A stretch of 64,000 bases of DNA from positions 24,798 through 88,797 of the forward strand of contig JBIOXV010000187.1 in NCBI GenBank assembly GCA_044869805.1. Direction: 5' to 3'. Shown here one piece after another: positions 46,453 through 55,966 of this stretch; positions within the stretch are counted from its first letter, which is position 1; each line of letters starts with the position of its first letter. Source of the stretch: CAWDVR01 sp044869805. GTDB taxonomy: Bacteria; Acidobacteriota; Thermoanaerobaculia; Multivoradales; SZUA-115. The translations under genes were made by a program, and so were the position numbers. The notes under the pieces are model-generated. The model was not told the origin of the DNA, searched no databases, and worked only from the letters and a program-made list of their open reading frames with translations.

Positions 46453-46684
46453 GGGGCTAACCCTCCATGGGTGGCTAGGGTCGGCCGGCAGGGCTTAGCT
46501 GTCGGTCGGCCCGCTGGTTGATGGAACAGCCAGCGTAGCCACTGCCGCCAGCCAAGCGGCCTCAGATTTCAAACTGCACCACTACCGGCGGCCTCGGTCG
46601 GGCGGCGCGCCGTGGCCGCTGTGCTAGATTGCGCAGCCGCCCGCCTATGCGAGACAGGCCGTCCAGCCCCGCGAGAAGAGGTCG

Positions 46685-48070
46685 GTGAGCGACCGCGGCC
46701 CGAGCTTCCCGCCGCCCACGCCGTCGCAGCTCGGCGACCGCGACGTGCCGCTCCTCGGCCGGCACCTCGCCGGGAGGCGGGTCGCGCTGCTGGTGACGGG
46801 TGGCATCGCCGCCTTCAAAGCCCCGCTGGTGGCCCGAGCGCTGCGCAAGCAGGGCGCCGACGTGGTGGCGTTCGCCTCGGAGGAGGCGCTGCGCTACGTC
46901 ACCGAGGAGGCGCTCGAGTGGTCGACCGTGCACCCGGTGGTTACCCGCCTCACCGCCGAGGCCGAGCACCTCTCGGACGCCGCGCCGTTCGACGCCTACC
47001 TGGTGGCGCCCGCCACCTACAACACCATCAACAAGCTGCGCCACGGCATCGCCGACTCGGTGGTCACCGCGTCGCTGGCGTCGGCGCTGGGCCGCCTGGG
47101 CCAGGGCCGCGCGCGGGTGCTGCTGGCTCCCACCATGCACGGCACGCTGCACACCCCGATCCTCAGCGAGTCGCTGGCCTTCCTCGCCGGGCTGGGGGTC
47201 GAGGTGGTGCCGCCGCGAGACGACTACGGCAAGCACAACCTGCCGGCCGAAGACGAGCTGGTGGCCGCGGTCTGCCGCGCGGTCTCCACCTCGCGGCTCA
47301 AGGGGCGGCCGATCCTGGTCACCGGGGGACCGACGCTGGTGCCGATCGACAGCGTGCGCCGCATCACCAACGTGTTCACCGGCGCGCTGGGCGCGGCGAT
47401 TGCCGAGGAGCTCCACCTGCGCGGCGCCGAGGTCGAGTGGATCCACGGCGAGTCGACCTGCCCGCCCCCGGCTCATATACCCCACACCGTGATCCGCAGC
47501 TACGACGAGTACCGCGCCCGGGTGCACGAGGCGCTCGCCGCCCGCGGTCACTGGGCCGCGATCTTCTCCGCCGGGGTGGCCGATTACCGCCCGGCCGAGG
47601 TGCGGGCCGGCAAGACGCCGAGCGGGGGAGCGCTGTCGCGGCTGGAGATGGTGCCGCTGCCCAAGGTGATCGACGAGGTGCGCAACGCCTTCCCCGACCT
47701 CCTCATGGTCACTTTCAAGTACCAGGAGGGCATCTCGCACGAGGAGCTGATGGCGATCGCAAGCGAGCGGCTCTCGCGCTTCCCCGTGGTGATCGCCAAC
47801 CGCGGCGAGGAGCGGGGCCCGAACGGCGAGCAGGTGGCCTACCTAGTCGCCGAGGGCGCCGACCCGCAGCGTCTGGTGGGCAAGCCCGAGATCGCGCGCG
47901 CCATCGCCGACCACCTCGAGCAGCGAGCCGGGAAGGTGGTATCCCTTGAGGACCAGCCGTTGAACCAAGTCGCGGAGACTCTCCGCGATCTGGCGCACCT
48001 TCGAACCCAGTTCGAAGGAGCGTCAGCATGCCCCCCGAAGGACACCAAGACAGATCAGAGCTCCGGCTAA
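46685..48070 (+). CDS. CoaBC-like (Dfp) flavoprotein with altered catalytic motifs
   Basis: 461 residues. CoaBC makes 4'-phosphopantetheine by joining cysteine to phosphopantothenate (CoaB) and decarboxylating it (CoaC). The N-terminal flavoprotein half starts LLVTGGIAAFKAPLVARALR, keeps a His in EHLSDAAP and the PASANT-like APATYNT, but the PxMNxxMW motif reads PTMHGTLH and the flap with the catalytic Cys (CGxxGxGRM) is replaced by DDYGKHNLPAEDEL, with no cysteine. The C-terminal half (from ~200) is CoaB-like: LVTGGPTLVPIDSVRRITN and VADYRPAE. It may be a divergent coaBC or a related ligase with a dead decarboxylase. Start GTG 46685 follows AGAGG. Confidence 0.75.
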   Translation: MSDRGPSFPPPTPSQLGDRDVPLLGRHLAGRRVALLVTGGIAAFKAPLVARALRKQGADVVAFASEEALRYVTEEALEWSTVHPVVTRLTAEAEHLSDAAPFDAYLVAPATYNTINKLRHGIADSVVTASLASALGRLGQGRARVLLAPTMHGTLHTPILSESLAFLAGLGVEVVPPRDDYGKHNLPAEDELVAAVCRAVSTSRLKGRPILVTGGPTLVPIDSVRRITNVFTGALGAAIAEELHLRGAEVEWIHGESTCPPPAHIPHTVIRSYDEYRARVHEALAARGHWAAIFSAGVADYRPAEVRAGKTPSGGALSRLEMVPLPKVIDEVRNAFPDLLMVTFKYQEGISHEELMAIASERLSRFPVVIANRGEERGPNGEQVAYLVAEGADPQRLVGKPEIARAIADHLEQRAGKVVSLEDQPLNQVAETLRDLAHLRTQFEGASACPPKDTKTDQSSG

Positions 48071-48206
48071 GTTCAAGCAGCACCTTAGCTTGCCCTGCCA
48101 GCGCACATAGCTTGGCCGTCCCGCCGGCGGGGTGGCCTTGCGGTCCTCCAGTCCCGCGGTTTCATCGCCTTGCCCCTGAGGGTGCCTTGGCGCGGGGGGC
48201 GGTGTG

Positions 48207-49169
48207 ATGCCACCGGCCTCGCCTCGAGGAGTCCTCCTCCGCCTCCTCGGCCCGGAGGTCTGCTCGGTTCCCGACGACCCGGAGGTCACCGAGCTCTACA
48301 CGGTCGAGGGCGGCCGCTTCCTCTGGCTCGACTCGCTGGGCGAGGGCCGGCGCCGCAGCTCGATTGAGCTGCCGGCTGACCGGGCCGAGATGCTGCTCAA
48401 CGCGGTGGCCTCGTTCCAGGGCGTCTCTCTGGGACCGGGGCAGCCGGTGCTCTCGGCGGACCTGCCGGACGGGCTCGGTCGCTTGCAGGGGTTCCTGTCG
48501 CCGGTCACGCGGCAGCCGTTCTTCGTGCTGAGGAAGCCGGCGGAGCGGGTCTTCTCGCTGGCCGAGCTGATCGCGAGAGGTTTCCTTCCAGCGCCGGCAG
48601 CCGAGCTTCTCAGCGAGGCGATCCGGGCTCACGAGACGATCCTCGTGGTCGGCGGGACGGGCACCGGCAAGACGACCTTCCTCAACTCTCTCCTCGCCGA
48701 GCTTTCCCGCCTCTGCCCGAGGGATCGCGTCGGCATCCTCGAGGACACGCCGGAGCTTCGCTGTAGCTCGCCGGACTTCTTCGCTCTGCGCACGAGCGAT
48801 GGCTTCGACCTAGCCCGCCTGGTCAAGGAGGCTCTGCGCTCGAGCCCCTCGCGGCTGGTGGTGGGCGAGGTGCGGGACCACGCGGCGCTCGCCATGCTCG
48901 ACGCCTGGAATACCGGGCACCCGGGGGGCCTGGCGACCCTCCACGCCAACGGCTGCCACGAGGCACTGCTCCGGCTCTCGACGCTGGTGCAGCGGGCGGG
49001 TGTCCCGCCGCAGCCGGAGCTGATCGCGGCGACGGTCTCCCTGCTCGTTCATCTGACCGGCACCACGCGCGAGACGCGGCAGGTCTCCGAGATCGCGCGC
49101 CTGGCCGGCTTCAACTCGAAGACGGACCGCTTCCAGGTCCAGACCCTCTACGAAAGGACAGGCCCATGA
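48207..49169 (+). CDS. trbB: TrbB, VirB11-type secretion ATPase
   Basis: 320-residue hexameric AAA-like ATPase that sits at the cytosolic base of a conjugative type IV secretion system. Walker A is GGTGTGKTT, the Asp box reads EDTPEL, Walker B is LVVGEVRDH and the His box is ATLHANG. The N-terminal domain carries FFVLRKP and FSLAEL. Length is normal for TrbB. ATG 48207 follows a GGGGGGCGG tract. It opens the trb block 136 bases after the coaBC-like gene and its stop overlaps trbC (ATGA). Confidence 0.95.
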   Translation: MPPASPRGVLLRLLGPEVCSVPDDPEVTELYTVEGGRFLWLDSLGEGRRRSSIELPADRAEMLLNAVASFQGVSLGPGQPVLSADLPDGLGRLQGFLSPVTRQPFFVLRKPAERVFSLAELIARGFLPAPAAELLSEAIRAHETILVVGGTGTGKTTFLNSLLAELSRLCPRDRVGILEDTPELRCSSPDFFALRTSDGFDLARLVKEALRSSPSRLVVGEVRDHAALAMLDAWNTGHPGGLATLHANGCHEALLRLSTLVQRAGVPPQPELIAATVSLLVHLTGTTRETRQVSEIARLAGFNSKTDRFQVQTLYERTGP

Positions 49170-49483
49170 AGAGCCTTCGAGGACGAGCGGCCCTCACCGC
49201 CGTGACCGTGGTGTGGGGAGCGCTGCCGGCGCCGCCCGCCGCGGCGAGCGGCGGAGTGGCCCTGCCGTTCAACACCCTTCTCTCGCAGGTCGCCGGCTGG
49301 ATGACCGGCCAGGCGGCGATCTGGATCGGGACGATCGCGCTCGCGGCCGCGGCGTTCGTGTGGATGTTTCTGCGCCACGAGCGGGGCGCCGACTTCGCGT
49401 TCCGGGCTCTGCTCGGCACGGCGATCGCGATCGGCGCGACGTCCATCATCAGCACCCTGGTCGGCACGGGAGCGCTCCTGTGA
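49166..49483 (+). CDS. trbC: TrbC, VirB2-type pilin
   Basis: 105 residues: signal peptide (about 1-27, ending AAAS) and two hydrophobic helices (about 40-66 and 80-103) separated by a short basic loop LRHERGADFAFR, the layout of TrbC/VirB2 major pilins that assemble the conjugative pilus after processing and, in RP4, cyclisation. Starts on the overlap with trbB and ends overlapping trbD (GTGA). Confidence 0.9.
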   Translation: MKSLRGRAALTAVTVVWGALPAPPAAASGGVALPFNTLLSQVAGWMTGQAAIWIGTIALAAAAFVWMFLRHERGADFAFRALLGTAIAIGATSIISTLVGTGALL

Positions 49484-49827
49484 GGAGCGAGGCCTCCTCC
49501 GAGCGGCTCGCGCGGCATCCGCTTCCGCAGTCGATGCTCTTCGTGCCGCTCTTCGCCGGCGTCGAGGCGCAGATCCTGGGGTTCGAGGTGGTCGCGCTCC
49601 TCGTCGCCGTGCACGCGACCGGCCTCAAGTGGCTCGCGATCGCGCTCGTCGGAGCGGTGCTCGTCTCCGTCCACCTCGCGCTCGCCGCCGCCACGCGGCG
49701 GGACCGGCGGCTGACGCTCGTCTTCTCGCGCTCGCTCCGCTACCCGCGCTACGCACGGCCCTGGCCGACGGAGCGGACGGCGAGCCGGGCCGCGGAGCCG
49801 ACCTTCCCGAGGAGGCTCCTCGGGTGA
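49480..49827 (+). CDS. trbD: TrbD, VirB3-type inner membrane protein
   Basis: 115 residues with the VirB3/TrbD profile: a short N-terminus HPLPQSMLFVPLFAGVEAQ, then two hydrophobic segments (about 30-62), and a basic C-terminal tail with RRDRRLTLVFSRSLRY. It couples the inner-membrane complex to TrbE. GTG start overlaps the trbC stop; the frame is open upstream, but the overlap and the family length decide. Confidence 0.85.
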   Translation: MRSEASSERLARHPLPQSMLFVPLFAGVEAQILGFEVVALLVAVHATGLKWLAIALVGAVLVSVHLALAAATRRDRRLTLVFSRSLRYPRYARPWPTERTASRAAEPTFPRRLLG

Positions 49828-52406
49828 ACCGGCTCGCCCTCCTCGGGCTCGATCTCCTGCCCTGGGGGCTCGCCGTGGGCTTGGCCGCGGCGCTCGACCG
49901 CCTGCGCGCCTACGAGCCGCGGCCGGCCGCGCTCTCCGACAACCTCCAGTGGCAGGCGGTCGCCGCACCGGGAGTCGTCGAGAGCCGGGATGGTGCGTTC
50001 TCACGCACCTGGCGCTACCAGGGCGTCGATCCGCGGGTGGTCTCCCCCGAGGAGCTCAACGCGCTCTCCGAGGCCTTCAACCGGGCGCTCGTTCGCCTGG
50101 GGCCGGGCGTGATGCTCCATGCCGACGCGGTGAGGAAGCCGGCCTTGCCCTCGCCGCCGGGCAAGGACTTCCCGCACGCCCTCGCCTACCTCTTCGACCT
50201 CGAGCGCTACGAGCTTTACCGGGACCGCCCGCACTTCGAGACCGAGTTCTTCCTGACCCTCACCTGGGGCCAGCCGAGCCGGACGCAGAAGCGGCTCGAG
50301 CGCCTGTTCGTGACCGCGGCCGACGAGGCCGCCCAGGAGGCCGAGGTCTCACTCGGCCGCTTCGAGGACCTCTCGGCGCTGCTCGAAAACCACCTCGGCA
50401 CGCAGCTCCACCTGGAGCGGCTCTCGACGCCGGAGCAGCTCGCCTTCCTGCACCACGCCTTGACCGGCCTCTCGCACTCGGTGGCCGAGCCCGCGTCCTC
50501 GGTGCCGCTCGCCTCGGTGCTCTCGGACCAGGAGCTGGTGGGCGGGTGGAAGCCGCGGATCGGCGAGCAGCACCTGCGGGTGGTGCGGGTCAACGCCTAC
50601 CCGACCGAGGCGACCGTCCCGGCGATCCTCGATCCTTTGACCGATCTGCCTTGCGCCTACCGGTGGTCGACGCGAGTGCTGACCGTGCCGCCGGAGGAAG
50701 CCGACCGCCGGGTGAAGAACCTCCAGTGGATCTGGTACACGCGGCGGCAGGACACGCGGGCGCGCCTGAGAAAGGCGCTTCTCCAGCAGCCCAACGCCGC
50801 TCCCGACCCGGACGAGCGGGAGATCTTCGAGGACCGCTCGGCACGGGCGATGGCGACCGACTCGGCCGAGCTCCTGGCGCGGCTCCACTCCGGTCACGAG
50901 CTCCTGTGCGCCTACACCACCAAGGTCGTGGTCCTGGACGAGGACGCGGCGCGCGCCGAGGCGACGGCGAGACAGTGCATCAAGGCGCTCGCGCGGCGGG
51001 GCTTCGGGGCGGCGCTCGAGACGGTCAACACGCTCGACGCCTGGCTGGGGTCGCTTCCCGGCCACGGCACTGCCGACTTGCGGCGCGACGCGCTCCCCTC
51101 GGGAAACGTGGCCGACCTGCTTCCCGTGACCGGCCGCTGGCCGGGGCTCTCGACGATTCCCTCGCGCTACTTCCCACCGGGCTCGCCGCCGCTTCTGTGG
51201 ACGAGCGCCGAGGGAGCGACCCCCTTCCGCTTCAACCTCCATCACCAGGACGTGATGCACGCCTTCCTCCTGGGGCCGACCGGCGCGGGCAAGTCCTATC
51301 TCACCGCCCACATTGCGCTCCAGTTCCTGCGCTACCCGGGCGCCCAGGTCTTCGTCTTCGACAAGGGCTACTCGCACTTCCTGCCCTGCCTCGCCGCGGG
51401 TGGCGTGCACTACGACATCGCCTCGCGCGAAGGGGCCTCCCAGCCCTTCCAACCGCTGCGCTACGTCGAGGAGGAGGGCGAGCGGGCCTGGGCCGCGCAG
51501 TGGCTCGACACGCTGCTCCGCCTCCAGGGCCTTTCGACGACGGCCGAGCAGCGCTCGGCGATGGCGCGCGGCCTGGTGCTCCTGGCCCACGAGCCGCCCG
51601 GCGAGCGGACTCTCGATCTCCTGATCCTCCAGGTGCCGGACCCGGCAATCCAGGCGGCGCTCAAGCCCTACGCGAGCGGCGGTGCTCTCGCGGGCCTCGT
51701 CAACGGCAGCTCCGACCCGCTTGCCGACTCCTACTACCTCTGCTTCGAGCTCGGCCACATCCTGGAGGCCGACCCGCGGGCGCTGGTGCCGGTGCAGCTC
51801 TACCTCGCCCATGCGCTTGCGAAGCGCCGCTCGGCTTCGCGTCCGACGCTCCTCGTCTGGGACGAGGCATGGCGGGCGCTCGAGGACCCGCTCTGCCGCG
51901 CCTGGATCAAGAACGACCTCGCGACCGCGAGGAAGCAGAACTGCGGGGTGCTCCTCATCACGCAGTCGCTCGCCCAGGTGGCCGAGCCGGATCTGCGCAC
52001 CCTGATCGACGAGGCGGCGCAGACCAAGGTCTTCCTGCCCAACCCGGCGGCGGGGAAGCCCCAGACGCGGAAGCTCTACGAGGCCCTGGGGCTCTCCGAG
52101 CGGCTGTGCGATCTCGTCGCGGGCCTCACCCCCAAGCGCGACTACCTCTACGTCTCGCGCTACGCGGCGCGGGTCTTCGAGCTGGGGGAGACCTCGCTCG
52201 CGCGGGCGCTTCTGTCGCCGCCGGCGCACACCACCGAGGAGGCCCTGGTCGGCGAGATCCGCGCGCTCGTCGCCGCGCACCCCGAGGACTGGCTTGCGAT
52301 GTATCTCCGCCAGCGCGGCTGTGGCCGCTGGGCCGATCGGCTTGCCGAGCTTCCGCAGCGCGCCGCCATCTTCCAACCCGCTCCATCGACCGAGGAGGCT
52401 CTCTGA
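49824..52406 (+). CDS. trbE: TrbE, VirB4-type secretion ATPase
   Basis: 860 residues, usual length for TrbE. N-terminal hydrophobic stretch (about 3-22) and CagE-like domain (about 60-440), then the ATPase domain from ~455: Walker A LLGPTGAGKSYLTAH, Walker B TLLVWDEAWRAL, followed by the conserved GVLLITQSLAQV. It powers pilin extraction and substrate transfer. GTG start overlaps trbD (GTGA) with a GGAGG site eight bases ahead. The stop overlaps trbJ by one base. Confidence 0.95.
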   Translation: MNRLALLGLDLLPWGLAVGLAAALDRLRAYEPRPAALSDNLQWQAVAAPGVVESRDGAFSRTWRYQGVDPRVVSPEELNALSEAFNRALVRLGPGVMLHADAVRKPALPSPPGKDFPHALAYLFDLERYELYRDRPHFETEFFLTLTWGQPSRTQKRLERLFVTAADEAAQEAEVSLGRFEDLSALLENHLGTQLHLERLSTPEQLAFLHHALTGLSHSVAEPASSVPLASVLSDQELVGGWKPRIGEQHLRVVRVNAYPTEATVPAILDPLTDLPCAYRWSTRVLTVPPEEADRRVKNLQWIWYTRRQDTRARLRKALLQQPNAAPDPDEREIFEDRSARAMATDSAELLARLHSGHELLCAYTTKVVVLDEDAARAEATARQCIKALARRGFGAALETVNTLDAWLGSLPGHGTADLRRDALPSGNVADLLPVTGRWPGLSTIPSRYFPPGSPPLLWTSAEGATPFRFNLHHQDVMHAFLLGPTGAGKSYLTAHIALQFLRYPGAQVFVFDKGYSHFLPCLAAGGVHYDIASREGASQPFQPLRYVEEEGERAWAAQWLDTLLRLQGLSTTAEQRSAMARGLVLLAHEPPGERTLDLLILQVPDPAIQAALKPYASGGALAGLVNGSSDPLADSYYLCFELGHILEADPRALVPVQLYLAHALAKRRSASRPTLLVWDEAWRALEDPLCRAWIKNDLATARKQNCGVLLITQSLAQVAEPDLRTLIDEAAQTKVFLPNPAAGKPQTRKLYEALGLSERLCDLVAGLTPKRDYLYVSRYAARVFELGETSLARALLSPPAHTTEEALVGEIRALVAAHPEDWLAMYLRQRGCGRWADRLAELPQRAAIFQPAPSTEEAL

Positions 52407-53194
52407 TGCCGAGGAATCCCGCCTCGCGGCTCCGTGCCGCCGTGCTTGTTCTCGCTCTCGTCGGATCGCTCGTGGTCGCGAGGCCGACCGCGGCACAGTA
52501 CATCGTGAACGACCCTCCACACACCCTGGAGACGATCCTCCACTACATCGGGCGCCTGACCGAGATCGCGCAGAAGTACGTCCAGATTTACAACCAGTAT
52601 CAGCAGATCTACAACCAGTACCAGCAGATCGTCTACCAGCTCCAAGCACTCGAGAAGCTCGACTTCCACAACGCGCGCTCGATCGGAGCTGCGGTCGGCC
52701 AGATGGAGCGCATCCTCGGGTGGGGCGACGATCTCCCCTCCCACATGAACCCCTACGTCGAGGAGCTCCACCGCGAGCTCTTTCCGGGCTGGGAGCTGCC
52801 GCGAGACTTCTGGCGGCAAGAGGAGGAGGCGGTCACAGCCTCGCTCGACACCCTGCGCGAGACGCTTCGCGCGCAGCACGAGGCGCACCGAACGAGCGTC
52901 GACCACCTCTCGACCTTGGGTGCCCTCAAGGAGCAGGTGCATCGCGCCGAGGGCACCGAGCAGGTGCTCGAAGCGCTCGCGGGCCTTGCGGCCTACCACG
53001 CCGAGGTCTCGACGATGGCGGAGCTCTCCCAGGCGACGAGCGCCGACGCGGCGACCGCCTACTACTCCTACCAGTTGAACGCGCTCGCCCGGCAGGCACG
53101 GGCGACCCAGGCGGCGCTCGAGGCGGCGGACCTCGAGCCGCCGCCCCTGGTACCGGGAGATGGCTGGGGCGCTCTGCCCTCGTGGTGGCACTGA
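52406..53194 (+). CDS. trbJ: TrbJ, VirB5-type pilus-associated protein
   Basis: 262 residues with a signal peptide (1-29, ending TAA-Q). The mature N-terminus carries two near-identical copies of IYNQYQQ before a long coiled-coil-like helix and a helical C-terminus (LSTLGALKEQVHRAEG, YYSYQLNALARQARATQAA), the TrbJ/VirB5 pattern; such proteins tip the pilus and act in mating-pair formation. GAGGAGG ribosome site; overlaps trbE by one base (TGATG). Confidence 0.88.
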   Translation: MPRNPASRLRAAVLVLALVGSLVVARPTAAQYIVNDPPHTLETILHYIGRLTEIAQKYVQIYNQYQQIYNQYQQIVYQLQALEKLDFHNARSIGAAVGQMERILGWGDDLPSHMNPYVEELHRELFPGWELPRDFWRQEEEAVTASLDTLRETLRAQHEAHRTSVDHLSTLGALKEQVHRAEGTEQVLEALAGLAAYHAEVSTMAELSQATSADAATAYYSYQLNALARQARATQAALEAADLEPPPLVPGDGWGALPSWWH

Positions 53195-53640
53195 TGCGAC
53201 GGCCAGCGTGTCTCGCGCGCTTCAACCCGCGGCTCCATCCGCTGCTCGCGGCAGGGATGGGCTTGGGGCTCGTGGCGCTCTTCCTTCCCGCTCCGGCAAG
53301 GCTCGCCGAGCGGCACACGAAGGACGAGATCCTCGCCCGGCTCACCTTGCCGTCGCCCGACCTCGATCACGGCCCTGTCTTCTGGCTAGCTGAGATCCAG
53401 GAGGGATCGGACCTCTTCCGCGAGGCGCAGGAGCGCTGCAGGGTGCCCGGCGCTCCGTCTTCGCCCGGCTGCGAGCTCCTCACCTCGCTCGAGCGCTTGG
53501 TCCAAACGCTCGCTCCGCCGGCGCTCGAGGCCCTCGCCCAGACGCTCGATCCGCTCGCGGGGGAAGCCGGTACCCAAGCCGTGACGGGAGCCCTGGCTCA
53601 GCCCGGACCGCAGCTCCGCTCCGTGGAGGAGACCCCATGA
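53194..53640 (+). CDS. Protein in TrbK position
   Basis: 148 residues with one N-terminal hydrophobic segment (about 13-34, PLLAAGMGLGLVALFLPAPA) and an otherwise soluble, Leu/Glu-rich chain ending before VEETP. Gene order places it where trbK, the entry-exclusion lipoprotein of RP4, sits, but there is no lipobox and it is about twice as long, so I give no symbol. Probably periplasmic and membrane-anchored. Overlaps trbJ (TGATG) and trbL (ATGA). Confidence 0.7.
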   Translation: MRRPACLARFNPRLHPLLAAGMGLGLVALFLPAPARLAERHTKDEILARLTLPSPDLDHGPVFWLAEIQEGSDLFREAQERCRVPGAPSSPGCELLTSLERLVQTLAPPALEALAQTLDPLAGEAGTQAVTGALAQPGPQLRSVEETP

Positions 53641-54449
53641 GCCCCTTCGAGCTGCTCCTCGACTCCTACCAGAGCGCCACCCAGAGCTGGCTCGGCTACG
53701 CCATCGAGGCCGGGCTCGAGGTGTTCAAGAAGCTCGCGGCCTTAGAGCTCATCGTCTTCGGGTTCCTGGTGGCGTTGAAGAGCCGTGGCGGAGCCGCCGC
53801 GGTGATCCCGGATCTCACCTGGAAGCTCTTTCTCATCTCGCTCTTCTTGACCGGCCTCCTCGTCTACCCGCTCTGGATTCCCACCATCACGCCGTCTTTT
53901 GCCCAGCTCGCCGAGCACATCACGGGGTTTTCGACGCTCAACCCCGCGGTCGTGATCCAGCAGGGGATCGCCCTGGCGCTCGCCATCGTGGCCTCGGGCT
54001 TCGCCGCCGGCTGGATGGGGCCGAGCCTCGCGGGGGCGGTGTGGGTGCTGCTCTCGGCGATCGGGGTGCTCGTCTTCTACATCGCGATGGCGGCGATCCT
54101 CACCCGCACCCTCATCGAGTCGTGGATCGTGCTCGCGACCGGGCCGCTCTTCCTGGGGTTTGCGCCGTTTCGCCTGACCGCCCAGCTCGCCGACAACTTC
54201 ATCGTCTACGCCTTCCAGGTGGGCATCCGGCTCTTCTTCCTGATCGTCCTGATGAGCGTCGCCAAGGGCGCGGCTCTCCAGTGGGTGCGGGAGATCGCGA
54301 CCCATCCGCTGACGAGCTACGGCCTGCTGCTCGAGGTGCTCGCGGGAGCGGCACTCTTGGCCGTCGTCTTGTGGACCGTGCCGTCGAAGATCGCCGACGT
54401 CCTGACCCGGGGCTGGCAGCTTGGGCTTCGCCAGGGCCTCTCGGATTGA
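53637..54449 (+). CDS. trbL: TrbL, VirB6-type inner membrane protein
   Basis: 270 residues with five to six hydrophobic segments (about 33-50, 60-80, 100-120, 125-150, 170-200 and 225-245). This is the polytopic TrbL/VirB6 channel component of the inner membrane; it is somewhat shorter than many homologues, lacking the usual Ser/Gly-rich C-terminal tail. Start ATG is on the four-base overlap with the preceding gene. Confidence 0.88.
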   Translation: MSPFELLLDSYQSATQSWLGYAIEAGLEVFKKLAALELIVFGFLVALKSRGGAAAVIPDLTWKLFLISLFLTGLLVYPLWIPTITPSFAQLAEHITGFSTLNPAVVIQQGIALALAIVASGFAAGWMGPSLAGAVWVLLSAIGVLVFYIAMAAILTRTLIESWIVLATGPLFLGFAPFRLTAQLADNFIVYAFQVGIRLFFLIVLMSVAKGAALQWVREIATHPLTSYGLLLEVLAGAALLAVVLWTVPSKIADVLTRGWQLGLRQGLSD

Positions 54450-54460
54450 GGAATCGCCCG

Positions 54461-55102
54461 ATGCCCGTCCTCGAGCGCACGGACCGCTTCCTCGACCTCG
54501 CGAGGTCCGCGAGGAGCTGGCAGCTCGCGTCGTTCTTCCTCCTCGCGGCCAACGTGGTCCTGGGAACCTCGTTCGCGCGGCTCGCGCTCGCGACGCGGCT
54601 GGTGCCCTACGTGGTGGAGATGGATCGCGACGGCAGGCCCTCCTTCGGCGGCCCGGTCGAGGCGGTGGACCTGCCGGAGGAGCGGCTGGTCGTCGCCGAG
54701 CTCCACCGCTTCCTCTGGAACCTGCGCGTGGTGGTCAATGACCCGGTAGCGCAGCAGGAGCTCGTCGCCCGCGCCTACGCGCTCGCCGACCTTCCGCTGC
54801 GCAGGAAGCTCGACGAGCACTTCCGGCTTCCCGAGAACGACCCGCGGCAGATCGCGGCCCGGGCGAGCCGCGCCGTCGACCGGATCACCATCCTGCCGAT
54901 GCCCGCCGCCGAGGGCACCTTCGAGCTCTCCTGGCGCGAGATCGAGATCGACCGCCTTGCCTACGGAGGCTCCCGCGAGCGGAGCTTCCGCGGGCTTCTG
55001 ACCGTTACGACCGTCCGGCTCGAGAGCGCCGAGGGGCTGGTCGAAAACCCCCTGGGCCTTCTCGTCACCGACTTCCAATGGACCGAAACGACCCCGACGT
55101 AA
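54461..55102 (+). CDS. trbF: TrbF, VirB8-type assembly protein
   Basis: 213 residues: short cytosolic N-terminus, one membrane helix (about 21-45) and a periplasmic nuclear-transport-factor-2-like domain with RFLWNLRVVVNDPVAQQELV and FELSWREIEID segments, typical of VirB8/TrbF, which bridges inner- and outer-membrane complexes. GAGGA is located eleven bases before the ATG at 54461; the frame is open upstream. Confidence 0.9.
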   Translation: MPVLERTDRFLDLARSARSWQLASFFLLAANVVLGTSFARLALATRLVPYVVEMDRDGRPSFGGPVEAVDLPEERLVVAELHRFLWNLRVVVNDPVAQQELVARAYALADLPLRRKLDEHFRLPENDPRQIAARASRAVDRITILPMPAAEGTFELSWREIEIDRLAYGGSRERSFRGLLTVTTVRLESAEGLVENPLGLLVTDFQWTETTPT

Positions 55103-55116
55103 AGGAGGGACTTCGC

Positions 55117-55962
55117 ATGAAGAGGCGACGCTTTCGCAAGGTATCTGTGGTGGGTGGGCTTCTCCTGGCCCACGCAGCGGCATCCTCTGGCGCGCCGCTG
55201 GCAGGCCCGCCGGGCCACGCGGTCAAGACCGTGCCGTTCGGCGAGCCGGCGGTGATCGAGACCGCGGTGCTGCGCTCGACGGGCATCCTGCTCTCGGCCG
55301 ACGAGCGGCTGCGGGGCATCTCGCAGCCGGACTCGGAGCGCTGGCAGGTGGACTTCGCCGAGTACGGGCCGGAAGGCGAAACCGTGCCGGTCGTCACCGT
55401 CACGCCCTCGGACTGCGGGCTCGCGACGAACCTCCTGCTTCTCACCACCAAGCGGGTCTACGCGCTCCACCTGCGCTCGGCCGCCTGCAACCTCGACTCG
55501 GCCGCCGGCGGCGCAGTGCTTCCCTTCGACGACCTGGTGCGCTTCCGCTACCCGGAGGAGGAGCGGACCCGCATCGTGCCTCTGGCGCCCGCGCCGGTCA
55601 AAGAGGCGGTAGTGATGGGAGCGCCGCTCGAGACGCTCGTCGCCAACGCCTCGCGCTTCCGCTGGGCAGCCAAGAACGGCTACCGCGGCCCGGTGCCGAG
55701 GCTCGTAACCGAGGACGAGCAGGCGACGTATCTGGTCTTCCCCGCGGGAAGCTGGAGGACCCAGGACCTGCCGCTCTTCTTCCTCGTCAACGAGAAGGGC
55801 GAGCGGGAGCTCGCCAACTTCGACGTCTCGGGCACGACCTTCCTGGTGCGCACCCGCTTCGACAAGGCCGTGCTGGTCGCGGGCGGCGGCCCGGCGAGAA
55901 AGCAGCCCTACCTGCTCCTGACCCGCGTCCCGCCGGCGGGCGCTTCGCCCGAGGGGAGGTGA
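55117..55962 (+). CDS. trbG: TrbG, VirB9-type outer-membrane complex protein
   Basis: 281 residues. Signal peptide (about 1-25), then the beta-rich CagX/VirB9 domain: ETAVLRSTGILLSADERL, SDCGLATNLLLLTTKRVYAL and, near the end, NDFPREV-like RFRWAAKNGYRGPVPRLV. It forms part of the outer-membrane core complex with TrbI. ATG 55117 follows GGAGGG; an in-frame ATG at 55078 lies inside trbF and would mask the signal peptide. TrbH, usually next in RP4, is absent. Confidence 0.9.
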   Translation: MKRRRFRKVSVVGGLLLAHAAASSGAPLAGPPGHAVKTVPFGEPAVIETAVLRSTGILLSADERLRGISQPDSERWQVDFAEYGPEGETVPVVTVTPSDCGLATNLLLLTTKRVYALHLRSAACNLDSAAGGAVLPFDDLVRFRYPEEERTRIVPLAPAPVKEAVVMGAPLETLVANASRFRWAAKNGYRGPVPRLVTEDEQATYLVFPAGSWRTQDLPLFFLVNEKGERELANFDVSGTTFLVRTRFDKAVLVAGGGPARKQPYLLLTRVPPAGASPEGR

Positions 55963-55966
55963 GACG

